This document shows positions 24,848 to 33,968 of a DNA stretch of 64,000 bases, piece by piece. The position numbers and the translations under genes are program-made. This stretch comes from Rhodocyclaceae bacterium (GTDB lineage: Bacteria > Pseudomonadota > Gammaproteobacteria > Burkholderiales > Rhodocyclaceae). The stretch spans positions 558,001-622,000 of the forward strand of contig JADKHX010000003.1 of assembly GCA_016721505.1 (NCBI GenBank), in the 5' to 3' direction. The notes below the pieces were generated by a model. The model had not been told where the DNA came from, did no database searches, and saw only the letters and a list, made by a program, of their open reading frames with translations. The first letter of the stretch is position 1. Each line of letters opens with the position of its first letter.

Positions 24848-25620
24848 TGGCGTTTCGCATCGTCATACCGGCGCGTTATGCTTCCACGCGCTTGCCCGCC
24901 AAACCGCTGGCCGATATAGGCGGCAAAGCCATGGTGGTGCGGGTAGTCGAAGCGGTTAAGGATTGTGGTGCGATTGAGACCTGGGTTGCCACCGATGATG
25001 CGCGCGTAAAGGCGGTGGTTGAAGCGCATGCTCATCGCGCCATGCTCACCGCAGTCGATCACCAAAGTGGTACCGACCGTTTGGCCGAAGTAGCGACGAA
25101 TCTAGGCTGGCCAGACGATGCCATCGTGGTGAATGTGCAAGGTGATGAGCCGCTCATTGAGCCATCATTGGTTATCGCGGTGGCGCAAGCCTTGCAAGAT
25201 AATCCAACTGCGGCAATAGCCACCGCCGCGCACGACTTGCACGTCGCAGGAGATTTTTTCAATCCTAATGTGGTAAAGGTGGTGAGCGACAAAGACGGCC
25301 GTGCGATGTATTTTTCGCGTGCACCGATTCCTTGGGCGCGCGATGCGTTTGCAAGCTCATTTACCAACCCATCACAGGCATTTCCGACCGGATTCGCGCC
25401 AAAGCGCCACATCGGCATCTATGCCTATCGAGTTTCCTTTCTCAAGCAGTATCACGCGCTCAGCCCATCGCCAATGGAGCAGTGGGAATCGCTGGAACAA
25501 CTTCGTGCGCTATGGCATGGTTTTCCGATTCAAGTCGTCAATTGCGACCATGCGCCAGCGGCGGGAGTGGATACGCCGGAGGATTTAGCGCGGGTAAGGA
25601 GAGTTTTCGCTGCACGATAG
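24847..25620 (+). CDS. kdsB: 3-deoxy-manno-octulosonate cytidylyltransferase
   Basis: Activates Kdo as CMP-Kdo for the lipopolysaccharide inner core. 257 residues. The nucleotide-binding start PARYASTRLPAKPLADIGGKAMVVRV, VNVQGDEPLIEP with the metal-binding acidic pair, FSRAPIPWARD, RHIGIYAYR and LEQLRALWHG are all family marks. The ATG overlaps the preceding stop by one base. It is followed by a probable promoter for adk. Confidence 0.96.
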   Translation: MAFRIVIPARYASTRLPAKPLADIGGKAMVVRVVEAVKDCGAIETWVATDDARVKAVVEAHAHRAMLTAVDHQSGTDRLAEVATNLGWPDDAIVVNVQGDEPLIEPSLVIAVAQALQDNPTAAIATAAHDLHVAGDFFNPNVVKVVSDKDGRAMYFSRAPIPWARDAFASSFTNPSQAFPTGFAPKRHIGIYAYRVSFLKQYHALSPSPMEQWESLEQLRALWHGFPIQVVNCDHAPAAGVDTPEDLARVRRVFAAR

Positions 25621-25635
25621 TTTTTCGCCTTGACG

Positions 25636-25662
25636 TTGTTTGTGTAATTTGCGATTTACAAT
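25636..25662 (+). promoter_or_regulatory. Possible promoter of adk
   Basis: TTGTTT and TACAAT are separated by 15 bp; an alternative TTGACG at 25630 would be 21 bp away. Both spacings are imperfect, so this is a weak call. Confidence 0.35.
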
Positions 25663-25715
25663 CGACCAAACGATTAGCAATCCCTTCCTACGCAGCAAAA
25701 ATTTTTGGAGCAACT

Positions 25716-26369
25716 ATGCGACTCATTCTTCTCGGCCCCCCCGGCGCGGGTAAAGGCACGCAAGCCGGTTTCATTACCGAGAAATTCGGTATTCCGCAAA
25801 TCTCGACCGGTGATATGTTGCGTGCGGCAGTCAAAGCGGGCACCCCGCTGGGCATCGCGGCAAAAAAAATTATGGATGCCGGTGGTTTGGTATCCGATGA
25901 CATCATCATTGGATTAGTGAAAGAGCGAATGACCGCAGCGGATTGTGCCAAGGGCTATTTGCTCGATGGTTTTCCGCGCACGATCGTACAAGCCGAAGCA
26001 CTCAAGACAGCCGGTGTTGGTGTCGATTACGTGTTGGAAATCGCCGTTGCCGATAGCGAAATTGTGACCCGCATGAGCGGCCGACGCGTACATCTTGGTT
26101 CGGGGCGCACCTATCACATTAAATTTAATCCGCCAAAAGTTGAAGGCAAAGACGATGTCACCGGCGAGGATTTAATTCAACGCAAAGATGACGAAGTCGA
26201 GACGGTCAGTAAGCGTCTGGAAATTTACCATTCGCAAACTTCGCCCTTGATTACTTATTACCAAGCCTGGGCAAAAACCGGCGAGGCTGTCGCGCCAAAA
26301 TATCGTCGCGTCGAAGGCGTTGGATCGGTGGACGAGATTCGCGCAAAAGTATTCGGCGCTTTGATTTAA
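25716..26369 (+). CDS. adk: Adenylate kinase
   Basis: Interconverts AMP, ADP and ATP. 217 residues, the long form with a full LID domain. The P-loop GPPGAGKGTQ starts at residue 7; DGFPRT, GRRVHLGSGRTYH and LIQRKDD follow. The LID has no zinc-binding cysteines. ATG 25716 is chosen because TTTGGAG lies just before it; the frame is open much further upstream across the end of kdsB, but that part has no family similarity. It is the last gene of the exbB-adk cluster. Confidence 0.97.
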   Translation: MRLILLGPPGAGKGTQAGFITEKFGIPQISTGDMLRAAVKAGTPLGIAAKKIMDAGGLVSDDIIIGLVKERMTAADCAKGYLLDGFPRTIVQAEALKTAGVGVDYVLEIAVADSEIVTRMSGRRVHLGSGRTYHIKFNPPKVEGKDDVTGEDLIQRKDDEVETVSKRLEIYHSQTSPLITYYQAWAKTGEAVAPKYRRVEGVGSVDEIRAKVFGALI

Positions 26370-26403
26370 TTCGACCTGAGGCGCTTTTCAGTTAGCCTCG
26401 CGT

Positions 26404-27516
26404 ATGCACACCAAGCCGATACGCCGTATCGCAATATCTACCGGCGGTGGTGATGCGCCGGGCCTCAATGCGGTCATCCGCGCGGTAGTTCTTTCGGCCC
26501 TGCGGCTGGGCTGGGAGTGCTACGGTATACGAGATGGATTCCACGGAATACTCTCACCCCAGAATTATCCGCAGGGAGGTTTGATTCGGCTGGAGCGTGA
26601 AAATGTTCGCGGTATCGGTAGTCTTGGTGGCACGATTCTGGGCACCACGAACTCCGGCAATCCATTGAGATTCCCGGTGCGAAAAGCCGATGGAAGCTTC
26701 CAGGAGCAGGATCGCCGCGGTGAAATACTGGCATTCTTCGCGCAACAAAAGCTTGATGCACTCGTCACCATCGGCGGTGACGGCTCACTGACAATCGCCA
26801 ATGCCTTGCACGAAAGTGGTTTGCGTGTGATTGGCGTGCCGAAAACCATCGACAACGATCTGGACAAGACTAATACCACTTTTGGCTTTGATACGGCCGT
26901 GGGCTTTGCCACCGAGTGCATTGATCGACTGCACACCACTGCACAAAGCCATCATCGGGTGATTGTGGTCGAGGTAATGGGGCGTTATGCGGGCTGGATC
27001 GCCTTGCATGCCGGGATTGCCGGCGATGCGCATTGCATTTTGATTCCAGAAATCGAAGTGGATCTCGAGCGCGTGGTCGAGAAGATCACGCAACGTGAGT
27101 CCTACGGCCGCCTGTACTCAATCGTCGTGGTTGCTGAAGGCGCTATCGTCAAGGGCACTGAGCGATCGCTGCTGGCTCCGGCTGAGATCGGCGGAGTCGA
27201 GCGTGTCGGTGGGATTGGCGAACGCATCGCTAAGCTATTGCATGACAGAACCGGCAAGGACACCCGTACGGTGGTTTTAGGCCATCTGTTGCGCGGGGGC
27301 ACGCCGACATCATTCGACCGGCTTGCGGCAACCCGCTTCGGTACCGCCGCGGTGCGCGCCTTAGCTGCAGGCAGATCCGGCGTGATGGTTGCGTTGGCGT
27401 TTCCAAATGTTAACTATGTGCCGCTTGACCAGGTCGCGGGGCGGATGAAAGCTGTCCCGCTCGATGGCGATACGCTCCAAGCTGGGCGCGACATGGGTAT
27501 CTGCTTTGGTGATTAG
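26404..27516 (+). CDS. 6-phosphofructokinase, PfkA-type (mixed ATP/PPi signature)
   Basis: Phosphorylates fructose 6-phosphate. 370 residues with GGDAPGLNAVIRAVV, TIGGDGSLTIANAL, PKTIDNDLDKT, VEVMGRYAGW and LGHLLRGGTPTSFDR. The residue matching E. coli G104 is Gly (GGDGS, the ATP type), while the one matching G124 is Lys (PKTIDND, usual in PPi enzymes and in a group III set of ATP enzymes). The phosphate donor is therefore not certain; ATP is more likely. It is longer than the E. coli enzyme (320). It converges on a second, PPi-type PFK gene across a long repeat. Confidence 0.88.
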   Translation: MHTKPIRRIAISTGGGDAPGLNAVIRAVVLSALRLGWECYGIRDGFHGILSPQNYPQGGLIRLERENVRGIGSLGGTILGTTNSGNPLRFPVRKADGSFQEQDRRGEILAFFAQQKLDALVTIGGDGSLTIANALHESGLRVIGVPKTIDNDLDKTNTTFGFDTAVGFATECIDRLHTTAQSHHRVIVVEVMGRYAGWIALHAGIAGDAHCILIPEIEVDLERVVEKITQRESYGRLYSIVVVAEGAIVKGTERSLLAPAEIGGVERVGGIGERIAKLLHDRTGKDTRTVVLGHLLRGGTPTSFDRLAATRFGTAAVRALAAGRSGVMVALAFPNVNYVPLDQVAGRMKAVPLDGDTLQAGRDMGICFGD

Positions 27517-27530
27517 CCAGTAGCGAGGAT

Positions 27531-27655
27531 CCAGTTGGTGCTGATGAAGCAAGATCACGGGCGATAAGCTACCAGCGACAAGACGATTGCACAGAAAACG
27601 AGCTCTGCATGGCTTGGACGCCGCTTTGCGGGGTGGCAGCTCTGCGTCGTCATGT
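27531..27655 (-). repeat. Dispersed repeat, long form (truncated at one end)
   Basis: Begins with CCAGTTGGTGCTGATGAA and contains about 110 bp shared with the copy at 59936-60077, including ACCAGCGACAAGACG, GAGCTCTGCATG and GCAGCTCTGCGTCGTC. The far conserved end (GACACGCTGTCA) is missing here. It lies between two convergent phosphofructokinase genes. Confidence 0.75.
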
Positions 27656-27678
27656 TTGCTTGGTAACCAGCGTTTACG

Positions 27679-28899
27679 CTATTGCTTTGGCGAAAGAATT
27701 TTTGCGACTTTGTTTAGGCGCAAGCGATAAGCGTCGGGGAAATTTGACCCCAATAGCGGTCGCAAGTACATGCGAAATGCATCGGTGACATCGGTCCCGT
27801 TGGCGGCAATAAACTCGTCTTCCATCACCCGCGTCTTGCCAGCGACAGTCTCGAGTGGCACAAGTTGATAATCGACCGAATAAAAGCCGGTGCGCTTGAT
27901 GGTGACCGAGCCATCGCTGGTTCCCCACATCGCAAACTGAACTGCCTTTTCGCCGACTTCTCGTGCCTCGCGCTGATCGACATCCGAAACACAACCAATA
28001 AATGATCGCTGTAAATAGCCAAGCGTATCGCCGCGCACGCGCTTGATACCTAGTTTGCTCTTGATCTCGTTACACAACAAATCTGCCAACGCGCCGGTAC
28101 CGGAGAGTTGCACATTTCCATGCGCGTCACGTTCAACCTCCGACGTCAGTTTGGTAATGATCGACGTACCACTTTCGTCATGAATTCCTTCCGAGACGGC
28201 GATGATGCAGCGGCCGTATTTGTCATAAGTCTGCTTCACATTGCCGAGAAAGCGCTCGATGTTGAAGGTGCGTTCGGGGACGTAAATTAAATGCGGGCCA
28301 TCATCGGGAAATTTTTTGCCCAACGCTGAGGCGGCAGTCAAAAAGCCGGCGTGGCGGCCCATGACGACGGCAAGGTATACCCCCTTCAGCGCATAATTGT
28401 CGAGGTTTGCGCCCATGAAGGCTTGCGCCACAAAGCGCGCAGCTGAGGGAAATCCTGGCGTGTGGTCGTTGCCGACCAGATCGTTGTCGATGGTCTTCGG
28501 GATATGAATGCAGCGCAACGGGTAGCCGGCAGCGCGTGCTTCTTGACTGACAATTCGAACCGTATCGGAAGAGTCGTTGCCACCGATGTAGAAAAAGTAG
28601 CTGATGCCATGGGCCTTGAGCACATTGAAAATCTTGTGACAGTAATGGACGTCAGGTTTGTCGCGCGTCGAGCCAAGTGCAGAGGAAGGCGTGTTCGCCA
28701 CCATTTCGATGTTGTGACTGGTTTCCTGAGTCAGATCGAGAAAATCCTCATTCACAATTCCCGCCACACCGTGATAAGCACCATAGACAAGCTCGACATT
28801 GCGGAACTTGCGTGCCTCGAGGACAACGCCAGCCATCGATTGATTGATGACGGCAGTCGGGCCGCCACCTTGGGCGACGAGAACTTTGCCTTGCAACAT
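27679..28899 (-). CDS. pfp: Pyrophosphate-type 6-phosphofructokinase
   Basis: 406 residues. The N-terminal VAQGGGPTAVINQSM, GGNDSSDTVRI (Asp where ATP enzymes have Gly) and PKTIDNDLVGNDHTPGF are the marks of PPi-dependent PFK, an enzyme that works reversibly between fructose 6-phosphate and fructose 1,6-bisphosphate using pyrophosphate. The start at 28899 follows AAGGAAA; a TTG at 28923 is also open. It is divergent from the H+-pumping pyrophosphatase gene across 160 bp, which links it to PPi metabolism. Similar PPi-PFKs are known in methylotrophs and other betaproteobacteria. Confidence 0.92.
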   Translation of the reverse strand: MLQGKVLVAQGGGPTAVINQSMAGVVLEARKFRNVELVYGAYHGVAGIVNEDFLDLTQETSHNIEMVANTPSSALGSTRDKPDVHYCHKIFNVLKAHGISYFFYIGGNDSSDTVRIVSQEARAAGYPLRCIHIPKTIDNDLVGNDHTPGFPSAARFVAQAFMGANLDNYALKGVYLAVVMGRHAGFLTAASALGKKFPDDGPHLIYVPERTFNIERFLGNVKQTYDKYGRCIIAVSEGIHDESGTSIITKLTSEVERDAHGNVQLSGTGALADLLCNEIKSKLGIKRVRGDTLGYLQRSFIGCVSDVDQREAREVGEKAVQFAMWGTSDGSVTIKRTGFYSVDYQLVPLETVAGKTRVMEDEFIAANGTDVTDAFRMYLRPLLGSNFPDAYRLRLNKVAKILSPKQ

Positions 28900-28978
28900 G
28901 GGAGGGATTTCCTTTCGATTCAATGTTTGTGCAGCGGATGATAGTAGCTAATTGGCGTAACTTGATAGCGTAGGCATC

Positions 28979-29009
28979 TTTACCTTAAGGCATCATCCTT
29001 GCGTATAAT
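28979..29009 (+). promoter_or_regulatory. Probable promoter of hppA
   Basis: A perfect TATAAT lies at 29004-29009, about 50 bp before the hppA ATG. The -35 box is weak (TTTACC or TTACCT near 28979-28985). Confidence 0.5.
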
Positions 29010-29059
29010 TGCTGGTTAATTTTGTACCACGAAAAACGTTTTAATTTTAGGAGACGGGT

Positions 29060-31162
29060 ATGTCATCAGGATTGATGTTTGCACTGGCCTGCGCCATCTT
29101 GGCGATTGGATATGGCTGGATTTCCAGCCGCTGGATTGTGTCGCAATCAGCCGGTAATGCGCGGATGCAAGAAATCGCGGCGGCGATTCAAGAAGGTGCG
29201 CAGGCTTATTTGAATCGCCAATACACCACGATTGGTATCGTCGGCGCTGTGCTCGCGGTGGTGATTTTGGTTGCGCTTGGCGCCAAAACTGCTATCGGCT
29301 TTGTTATCGGTGCGGTGCTTTCCGGTGCAGCGGGCTACATCGGTATGAACGTCTCTGTTCGTGCCAATGTCCGTACTGCTGAGGCCGCGCGCACAGGCTT
29401 GAACGAGGCGCTTAACGTGGCCTTCCGTGGCGGTGCGATCACCGGCATGCTGGTGGTTGGATTGGGTTTGTTAGGCGTTGCCGGTTACTACGCGGTGCTC
29501 AAAATGATGGATCCGAGCGCATCGCTGGAACAAGTGGTGCATCCCCTGATTGGCCTAGGCTTTGGTTCATCCCTCATTTCCATTTTTGCGCGACTTGGCG
29601 GCGGTATATTCACCAAAGGCGCTGACGTCGGCGCGGACTTGGTAGGCAAAGTCGAAGCCGGGATTCCTGAAGATGACCCGCGCAACCCGGCAGTGATCGC
29701 CGATAACGTGGGCGACAACGTAGGCGATTGCGCTGGTATGGCGGCCGACCTGTTCGAAACCTATGCAGTGACCATCGTGGCAACAATGTTGCTCGGCGCG
29801 TTGTTGTTCAAAGCATCGGCGATAAATGCGGTAGCAGCGGTGGAATACCCGTTGGTATTAGGCGGTTTCTCGATTTTTGCCTCGATTGTTGGCGCAATGT
29901 TTGTGAAAACCTCGCCCGGCGCGAAAATCATGAACGCTCTCTACAAAGGCCTAGCGGTGGCCGGCGTGATGGCCTTGGTGGCGTTTTACTTCATTACGAT
30001 TTGGACAATTAGCGACGACATGCTCAATGCTGCGATGGGCATCAATGGCGGCGCGCACATGCGTTTGTGGGGCACCGCTGTTATCGGCTTAGTGCTCACT
30101 GGCTTGATGGTCTACATTACCGAGTACTACACGGGCACAGAATTTAGCCCAGTGCGGCATGTCGCAGAAGCTTCGACCACCGGTCACGGTACCAACATCA
30201 TTGCGGGTTTGGGCGTATCGATGAAATCTACTGCATGGCCTGTACTTTCAGTGTGTGCCGCGATTTGGGCAGCCTACACGCTGGGTGGCTTGTATGGTAT
30301 CGCTATCGCTGCTGTATCCATGCTCTCGATGGCAGGCATCATCGTTGCACTCGACGCTTATGGACCGATTACCGACAACGCCGGCGGGATTGCTGAAATG
30401 GCAGAAATGCCACCTTCAGTACGCGCCATTACCGACCCGCTCGACGCAGTGGGCAACACCACCAAAGCGGTGACCAAAGGCTACGCAATTGGTTCAGCAG
30501 GACTGGCCGCGCTGGTTTTGTTTGCCGACTTCACACACGGCCTTGAGGCCGCCAAGCCTGGTATCAAGTTCATTTTTGATTTGTCCGATCCGGCAGTCAT
30601 CATCGGTCTCTTCATCGGCGGTTTGATTCCCTACCTTTTCGGCGCGATGGCGATGGAAGCGGTGGGTCGTTCTGCAGGCGCCGTGGTGGTTGAAGTGCGC
30701 CGTCAGTTCCGCGAAATCAAAGGCATCATGGAAGGCACCGCCAAGCCCGAATATGGCACCTGCGTGGACATGCTGACCAAGGCGGCGATCAAAGAAATGA
30801 TGATTCCCTCGTTGTTGCCAGTGCTCGTTCCGGTCGTGGTTGCGTTCGGCATGAATGCCTTGATGCCTGAAGTGAACGGCGTCGGCGCGGGAGTTCGCGC
30901 TCTGGGTGGTTGCTTGATGGGAACCATCATCACCGGTTTGTTCGTGGCTATTTCGATGACCACCGGCGGTGGCGCATGGGATAACGCCAAGAAGTACATT
31001 GAAGACGGCAATTTCGGTGGCAAAGGTTCGGAAGCTCACAAGGCGGCCGTGACTGGCGACACGGTTGGCGATCCGTACAAAGATACGGCCGGCCCGGCAG
31101 TCAATCCCTTGATCAAGATTATCAACATCGTGGCACTGTTGATTGTGCCGCTGGTTGCGTAA
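29060..31162 (+). CDS. hppA: Membrane-bound H+-translocating pyrophosphatase, K+-independent type
   Basis: Hydrolyses PPi and pumps protons across the inner membrane. 700 residues with about 16 membrane helices. The catalytic loop DVGADLVGKVEAGIPEDDP and DNVGDNVGDCAGM are present, as is the C-terminal GDTVGDPYKDTAGPA. The segment GNTTKAVTKG has Lys and Thr at the positions that are Ala and Gly/Ala in K+-dependent enzymes, so this is a K+-independent proton pump. The ATG at 29060 follows AGGAGACGG. It is divergent from pfp and followed by a strong terminator. Confidence 0.96.
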   Translation: MSSGLMFALACAILAIGYGWISSRWIVSQSAGNARMQEIAAAIQEGAQAYLNRQYTTIGIVGAVLAVVILVALGAKTAIGFVIGAVLSGAAGYIGMNVSVRANVRTAEAARTGLNEALNVAFRGGAITGMLVVGLGLLGVAGYYAVLKMMDPSASLEQVVHPLIGLGFGSSLISIFARLGGGIFTKGADVGADLVGKVEAGIPEDDPRNPAVIADNVGDNVGDCAGMAADLFETYAVTIVATMLLGALLFKASAINAVAAVEYPLVLGGFSIFASIVGAMFVKTSPGAKIMNALYKGLAVAGVMALVAFYFITIWTISDDMLNAAMGINGGAHMRLWGTAVIGLVLTGLMVYITEYYTGTEFSPVRHVAEASTTGHGTNIIAGLGVSMKSTAWPVLSVCAAIWAAYTLGGLYGIAIAAVSMLSMAGIIVALDAYGPITDNAGGIAEMAEMPPSVRAITDPLDAVGNTTKAVTKGYAIGSAGLAALVLFADFTHGLEAAKPGIKFIFDLSDPAVIIGLFIGGLIPYLFGAMAMEAVGRSAGAVVVEVRRQFREIKGIMEGTAKPEYGTCVDMLTKAAIKEMMIPSLLPVLVPVVVAFGMNALMPEVNGVGAGVRALGGCLMGTIITGLFVAISMTTGGGAWDNAKKYIEDGNFGGKGSEAHKAAVTGDTVGDPYKDTAGPAVNPLIKIINIVALLIVPLVA

Positions 31163-31181
31163 GCGGTTTTTCGATTCCCCG

Positions 31182-31222
31182 AAAACGGGCAGCGTCAGGA
31201 CTTCCTGCGCTGCCCGTTTTTT
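31182..31222 (+). terminator. Rho-independent terminator of hppA
   Basis: AAAACGGGCAGCG (31182-31194) pairs with CGCTGCCCGTTTT (31208-31220), followed by more T. Confidence 0.9.
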
Positions 31223-31233
31223 ATTTGCTACGC

Positions 31234-31309
31234 TGACGGCGTGTCCCCGGTGAACGGGGGATGCCATGGCCGACCAACGGGCCATTCCATCGCCAGCACC
31301 AAAGGCGAG
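31234..31309 (+). repeat. Dispersed repeat with doubled middle unit
   Basis: The left end TGACGGCGTGT and the right end CGCCAGCACCAA enclose two diverged tandem copies of the 23-bp middle unit (about 31246-31268 and 31269-31291; both contain AACGGG then CCAT). It lies after the hppA terminator and ends only 4 bp before the ribosome site of the next gene. Confidence 0.7.
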
Positions 31310-31323
31310 CTAGGAGGTTTTTG

Positions 31324-33111
31324 ATGTACGTGGTTCGCGGAATCAAACACGCAGTTTTCCTCGCGACGATATTTAGTACCATCGCCACAGCCCAAAGTCT
31401 GCAGCCCGAAGCTGCCAGCGGCACGGCCTCGCGCGCGACAGTGCACACGCAACAATTTATGGCGGTCACAGCGAATCGTTACGCGACTGATGCGGCAGTT
31501 ACCATCATGAAAAACGGTGGCAACGCGGTCGATGCGGTGCTGGCGGCACAATGGACTTTGACGCTGGTCGAGCCACAATCGTCTGGTATCGGTGGCGGTG
31601 CATTCTTGTTGCACTGGCAAGCAGATAGCAAAAAAGTCACCTCCTGGGATGGCCGCGAGACGGCACGGCGCGGCAATGATGGCGAAGGTGGCACCACCTC
31701 AGCAAACGCAGCAAGCAAGAGCTTTTTCCGCCGCAGCGATGGTAGCGCGGCAGGCTTCGCCGACATGATTGCGACAGGCCGTGCCGTCGGTGCGCCGGGT
31801 GTGGTGCCGATGCTCAAACAAGCGCATCAGGCGCATGGGAAATTGCCTTGGGCAAAAACTTTTGAGTATGCAATTGCATTGGCCGACAACGGTTTTGAAG
31901 TCTCGCCACGTTTAAATAAACTACTGACTGACGATGCGTTCCTGCGCAAAGATCCCACCGCCTTTGCGCTGTACTACAACGCCGACGGTTCTCCAAAGGC
32001 AGTTGGCGTGCGCTTGAAAAATCCGGCACTAGCCAAGACCTTACGCGCGATCGCCGCAGCGGGACCAAGCGCGATGCAAACCGGGGATATTGCGCAAAGC
32101 ATCATCTCGGCGATGCTGGCGCGCGGCGCAAAAGCAGATGAAATCTTGAATCTCGCCGACCTCGCCGATTATGTGGCTAAGCAACGCGATCCGGTCTGCG
32201 CACCGTATCGCATATGGCGCTTATGCAGCATGGGGCCGCCATCTTCGGGCGGAATCACCGTGCTGCAAATTTTGGCCCACCTTGAGTACGCCAATGCAGC
32301 GATGGCCGACCCGATGTCGCCCGCTGCGGCGCATGCCTTTGTCGAGTCCTCGCGGCTGGCTTTTGCCGACCGAGGTCGCTATCTGGCCGACCCGGATTTC
32401 ATTCGTATTCCACAAGCGGAAATGCTCGATCCAAGTTACCTTGCTCAGCGCGCCAAGCTGATCAATCCTGAGCGCACCATGCCCAACGCGCCGCCCGGCG
32501 ACTTGCCGCAAAAACTTGCATTGGCCGACGACGATTCATTAGAAATTCCAGCCACCACACATCTATCCATTGTCGACGCGGAAGGCAACGCGGTAGCCAT
32601 GACCAGTTCGGTCGAGAGCGCATTTGGCAGCCGGATTGGCGTTGGCGGATTTTTGCTCAACAATCAGCTCACCGATTTTTCGTGGTCATTTGAGAAAGAA
32701 GGCAAGCCGGTCGCGAATCGTATGGAGCCGGGCAAACGCCCGCTCTCGTCGATGGCGCCGACATTCATTTTTGATGCGGATGGCAAGCTCTATGCGGTGC
32801 TTGGTTCCGCTGGTGGACCGCGCATCATCAACTACGTAGCGCGTGCGGTTTCTGGATTGCTCGACGGCAAACTCGACCCCTCTGCCGCGGTCGCGCTGCC
32901 GCACGTCGGACCGCGTCCGGGGGCTACCGATGTTGAACGCGGCACAGCGGCCGAAGCGATGATCGGTGAGTTAGAAAAACGCGGCCATGTGATTTCAAAA
33001 TCCGAAATGACTAGTGGTACACATTTGATTGTGCGTGAGACCGTCAACGGAAAATCAGGTTGGGCTGGCGGCGTGGATCCGCGTCGCGAGGGTGTGGCGG
33101 CTGGTGATTAA
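31324..33111 (+). CDS. ggt: Gamma-glutamyltransferase
   Basis: Periplasmic Ntn-hydrolase that cleaves or transfers gamma-glutamyl groups, as from glutathione. 595 residues, with a signal peptide ending near TIATAQS (about 22). The heavy part begins around NAVDAVLAAQWTLTLVEPQSSGIGGG. The autocleavage threonine is Thr411 in ATTHLSIVD, and PLSSM forms the substrate-binding Ser-Ser. ATG 31324 has AGGAGG just before it; the frame is open 63 bp upstream, but only within the repeat. It is followed by a thioesterase gene after 17 bp. Confidence 0.94.
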   Translation: MYVVRGIKHAVFLATIFSTIATAQSLQPEAASGTASRATVHTQQFMAVTANRYATDAAVTIMKNGGNAVDAVLAAQWTLTLVEPQSSGIGGGAFLLHWQADSKKVTSWDGRETARRGNDGEGGTTSANAASKSFFRRSDGSAAGFADMIATGRAVGAPGVVPMLKQAHQAHGKLPWAKTFEYAIALADNGFEVSPRLNKLLTDDAFLRKDPTAFALYYNADGSPKAVGVRLKNPALAKTLRAIAAAGPSAMQTGDIAQSIISAMLARGAKADEILNLADLADYVAKQRDPVCAPYRIWRLCSMGPPSSGGITVLQILAHLEYANAAMADPMSPAAAHAFVESSRLAFADRGRYLADPDFIRIPQAEMLDPSYLAQRAKLINPERTMPNAPPGDLPQKLALADDDSLEIPATTHLSIVDAEGNAVAMTSSVESAFGSRIGVGGFLLNNQLTDFSWSFEKEGKPVANRMEPGKRPLSSMAPTFIFDADGKLYAVLGSAGGPRIINYVARAVSGLLDGKLDPSAAVALPHVGPRPGATDVERGTAAEAMIGELEKRGHVISKSEMTSGTHLIVRETVNGKSGWAGGVDPRREGVAAGD

Positions 33112-33128
33112 TTTTTATAGGAAAAACT

Positions 33129-33929
33129 GTGGATAGCAAAACCTTCTCTGAATTGCTTGCAAGCATGCAGACCGATGCAAGCGGTGTAACGCTGGAGTTG
33201 ACGCCCGATTGGTTGCAAGGACGCACCGCCTATGGCGGCTGGCAGGCGGCATTGGCGGTATCGGCCATGCGCCAGATTCTCGGTGCCGATATTCCATTGC
33301 GTTCCTTGCAGTCGAATTTTGTTGGTCCAATCGGCGTCGGCAAAATTACGGCGAATGCAACGCTATTGCGACGCGGTAAATCCGCCGTGCAAATCGAGGC
33401 AAAAATAAAAATCGATGGGCAGACCGCATTCACTTCCGTAGGGATTTTCGGAGCGCCTCGGGTCTCGCAACTCTCGCTAGCCCCCAAGGCGCCGCCAAGC
33501 AACAAAGAGGTTGCTGCGATAGCGTCACGACCGTATATCGATGGTGTGATGCCGGTGTTTTTAAAGCACTTCGATACCCGTTGGGCACTTGGCGGTTACC
33601 CATTTTCGGCGTCAGCGCATTCCGCTGCGCAGATTTTTGCCCGTTTTCGCGACGAAGAAATTTCATCCGAGACGCATCTGGTCATGATTGGCGACGTGAT
33701 TCCACCATCGGCGATTGCGCTGTTCAATTCACCAATCATGTTAAGTAGTATGAATTGGACGCTTGAGTTGGTCACGCCGCTCGATGCCGAGACCCGCGCC
33801 GGCTGGTTACGCTTCGATAGCGAACTGACCACCGCTGGTGATGGTTATGGTTGGGAAAATACTTCGATCTGGTCTTGCAGAGGCGAGCTGGTTGCACTGA
33901 GTCGGCAGTGTGTCGCTTTGTTCGGTTAA
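33129..33929 (+). CDS. Acyl-CoA thioesterase, TesB/4HBT-like double hotdog
   Basis: 266 residues. The start (LQGRTAYGGWQAALAVSAM) and LRSLQSNFVGPIGVGKITANATLLRRGKS are typical of TesB-like thioesterases with an N-terminal and a C-terminal hotdog domain, which hydrolyse acyl-CoA to fatty acid and CoA. Substrate range is not predictable. The GTG start follows TAGGAAAA, and the gene begins 17 bp after ggt, so the two are probably co-transcribed although no functional link is known. Confidence 0.82.
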   Translation: MDSKTFSELLASMQTDASGVTLELTPDWLQGRTAYGGWQAALAVSAMRQILGADIPLRSLQSNFVGPIGVGKITANATLLRRGKSAVQIEAKIKIDGQTAFTSVGIFGAPRVSQLSLAPKAPPSNKEVAAIASRPYIDGVMPVFLKHFDTRWALGGYPFSASAHSAAQIFARFRDEEISSETHLVMIGDVIPPSAIALFNSPIMLSSMNWTLELVTPLDAETRAGWLRFDSELTTAGDGYGWENTSIWSCRGELVALSRQCVALFG

Positions 33930-33968
33930 GTCCCTGCGCGCTAATGCCCAACGCAGAAAGTCAGTCAG

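Noticed and set aside
25332..25715. 128-codon N-terminal extension of adenylate kinase
   Set aside because: It overlaps kdsB and is not related to adenylate kinases.
30494..31285. A 263-codon open frame antisense to hppA
   Set aside because: Its His/Asn/Arg-rich product is the usual shadow of a strongly biased membrane-protein gene.
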